Assembly (NCBI RefSeq): GCF_018143015.1 | Contig: NC_054751.1 | Span: 21,776,425-21,840,424, forward strand | Direction of reading: 5' to 3' | DNA from: Lytechinus variegatus | Lineage: Eukaryota > Echinodermata > Echinoidea > Temnopleuroida > Toxopneustidae | Length of the DNA stretch: 64,000 bases | Part shown: positions 62,234 through 64,000 of the stretch, in pieces | How positions within the stretch are numbered: the first letter of the stretch is position 1 | Layout of the letters: every line of letters begins with the position of its first letter | Program-made: the position numbers and the translations under genes | The notes under the pieces: generated by a model | What the model saw: the letters and a program-made list of their open reading frames with translations, nothing else | What the model was told of the DNA's origin: nothing | The model's database searches: none

Positions 62234-64000
62234 TCGAGAGGAATTGAGAGGAAGGGTCATACCAACATGTTTATAAGCTGTGTTCCAGGACGTTTATTGA
62301 TCATGCCCCTTCACATATTTTGCTTAAAGGTATAATGTGACATTTGTTTATTTCAAAACTTTTTTTTATATTTCACTCTCCGCTTTTCGTAATATTCATA
62401 AACAAGTTCTGAGTCCATACAATGTATTGCATTGGTCAGAAAGAACTGTTTTTGTTCTTAAAAAATATATAAAGAAGAGAAGTTTTGCCGAGTGAGCTTT
62501 CATTTGATTCATATATTAGAATTGACATAAAAAATAAAGAGCGCCACCTCGAGACCAAATGACATCAATACCTCCTCATGAATATTCATATCTATCGCCT
62601 TCGCTCGAGTCTCGCGTGCCGATCTGTGTGTATAGTTGTATACCGGCTATGTACAGACGGTATACCGATTGAACGGCGGTCTTATGCGACGTTTTCATTC
62701 ATTTTCCGTAGAAGCATGTACAATCGTGCAGTCCATGAGTCCCTCGAATGCACATACAAATTACTTGGAAACAACCAATTCCAAGGAACTTCTTCAAATG
62801 ACCATCATGAATATTGGGATGTTATGCACGTTTGTTTTTCAAATCGCGGAGATTGACATCTGGATATCTGGCAGAGTGCCGAAAGACGGCTTTCCTTCCC
62901 TTTCCTTGCTTTCATCTTTGCTTCGTTTATCTGTATTTTCTGGAGGGAGGGAGAATTATGGTTGCTTGTGAAAGGGCTATTATTTTTTTTCATATTTTCC
63001 CCCCTATTTTTGTTTCGTTTCCGATTCACTGAATTGTTATCAATTTCTTCAGGTTCTGTATTTTGATTTGTTCATCATTATCACGTGTTGTGATAAAAAT
63101 AAGATATAGTACATTTTTTAAAGGAAAGGAAAATCACTTTGTATTGAACTAGCTTGGCCGCCATTTTCTTCATTTTGCTTTCTGCGTACTATACTAGGCC
63201 TATAAGATCTATTCCACTAATTATTTGTCAATATACTGCCTCAATGTATTTATCAATAAAAAAGGACAAATACAGCGTGGCCTAGTGTTTTCCCCATTTT
63301 TAAACAATATTCTGGGGCGGATCCAGGTTTCATTATAGGGGGGCCGGGGGTGAACAATACTTTCATCCACATTTTCCCCGATCGATCTGCAGCTCAAAGC
63401 TAATTTTTGTTGGTATCTATAGTCGTAACAGTACTATAGCCCTACAAAAAATGCAAGCGTGAGGTATTATTTTCGGAAATCGTGTGTTGTGTCCTGAAAA
63501 TTGATCAGAGAAATATCATTATGATCATTAACAAGATGCACACTGAAGGATCCGGCAGGGACCGGCTGTGCCCCCCCCCTTTAGAGTCACAATCAATATT
63601 TTTAATGTAAAAAATACCGTTATAACACGTGTGCCCCCTTTTAAAAGGACCATATTTTCGCTTGTCAAATTTGTCCTAGGAAAAATGTGCCCCCTTGGAA
63701 AATCCTAGATCTGCCTCTGAATATATAGAAATGGTAAAACAAAATATTCATAACGGTGTGGCCTACATAGTGCATCGCGAAGCCACTTCAGTTTCGTGTT
63801 CCCCAGCGGGCCTTGCTAATATTATTACCCCGGCTTTAGCGTGGCATGTGAATTACATGTAGTAAATGCTTATTTAGTTCCCTTGTTCGTTTTACTGTTA
63901 GGGCAAGGCCTTCAACAATATTTCTGTGTTTTCTACTGTTTTGATATGAATTGTACCTTGTTATTGTAACTGTTATATGTTTTTACATACAAGGACCAAT
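62234..64000. other. ENO4 3' region and intergenic tail
   Basis: AATAAA at 62533-62538, about 300 bases after the stop, is a likely poly(A) signal. 63313-63722 is a GGGGCGGATCCAGG-type element with a second C-run fragment inside. 63757-63841 is a minus-strand SINE 3' fragment. No gene is seen at 62,600-63,300 despite short open frames. Confidence 0.5.

Noticed and set aside
62578-63032. Overlapping frames after ENO4 (72-111 residues)
   Set aside because: They lie past a likely poly(A) signal, overlap each other on both strands, and resemble no known protein.

Overview
The window is animal genomic DNA: AT-rich, with multi-exon genes interrupted by long introns packed with mobile elements. The three recognisable host genes have standard GT-AG introns and vertebrate-like protein matches. 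The repeats include foldback elements whose long inverted repeats are tandem arrays, tRNA-headed SINEs, a Penelope-like element, and many short inverted-repeat elements ending in C/G runs. Together these suggest a marine invertebrate deuterostome, most likely a sea urchin (inference; there is no marker gene to settle it).

Left half, 1-29,300 (minus strand). Two tandem paralogues of an AADAT / kynurenine aminotransferase II-like gene. The left paralogue shows only exons 1 and 2 (2001-2067 and 538-637); the rest lies off the left edge. The right paralogue is complete in 12 exons from 29,116 down to a stop at 3563. Its exons sum to 1306 bases, one more than a multiple of three, and the extra base lies in exon 11. 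The 2.26 kb at 1-2258 is duplicated at 12,136-29,307, where it has grown to about 17.2 kb through nested insertions. The left copy preserves the empty sites, so the insertions can be read directly: a 981 bp TA-flanked element, a 6.9 kb TU/foldback-like element, a 6.3 kb nested composite containing a Penelope fragment and a 2.8 kb hairpin, and two small elements with 8-9 bp target duplications.

Middle, about 29,300-44,000. A gene-poor repeat field. It holds a second Penelope 3' fragment, arrays of a mirror-symmetric GC motif (GCGAGCGCGAAGCGCGAGC), a 6.8 kb inverted-repeat structure bounded by 16-bp tandem units (33,595-40,428), a full SINE and a 540 bp pyrimidine tract. I see no supportable host exon there.

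Right half. An ANKRD53-like gene (minus, four exons, 44,187-48,032) lies head-to-head with an ENO4-like gene (plus, 11 exons, 50,634-62,233), with 2.6 kb between the start codons. ENO4 introns carry TTAA-flanked, hAT-like, LINE, SINE and foldback insertions. ENO4 exon 4 has a 57-bp duplicated 3' splice region offering in-frame alternative acceptors. The three gene products belong to unrelated processes: amino-acid/kynurenine transamination, an ankyrin scaffold, and a divergent sperm-type enolase. I see no functional cluster.
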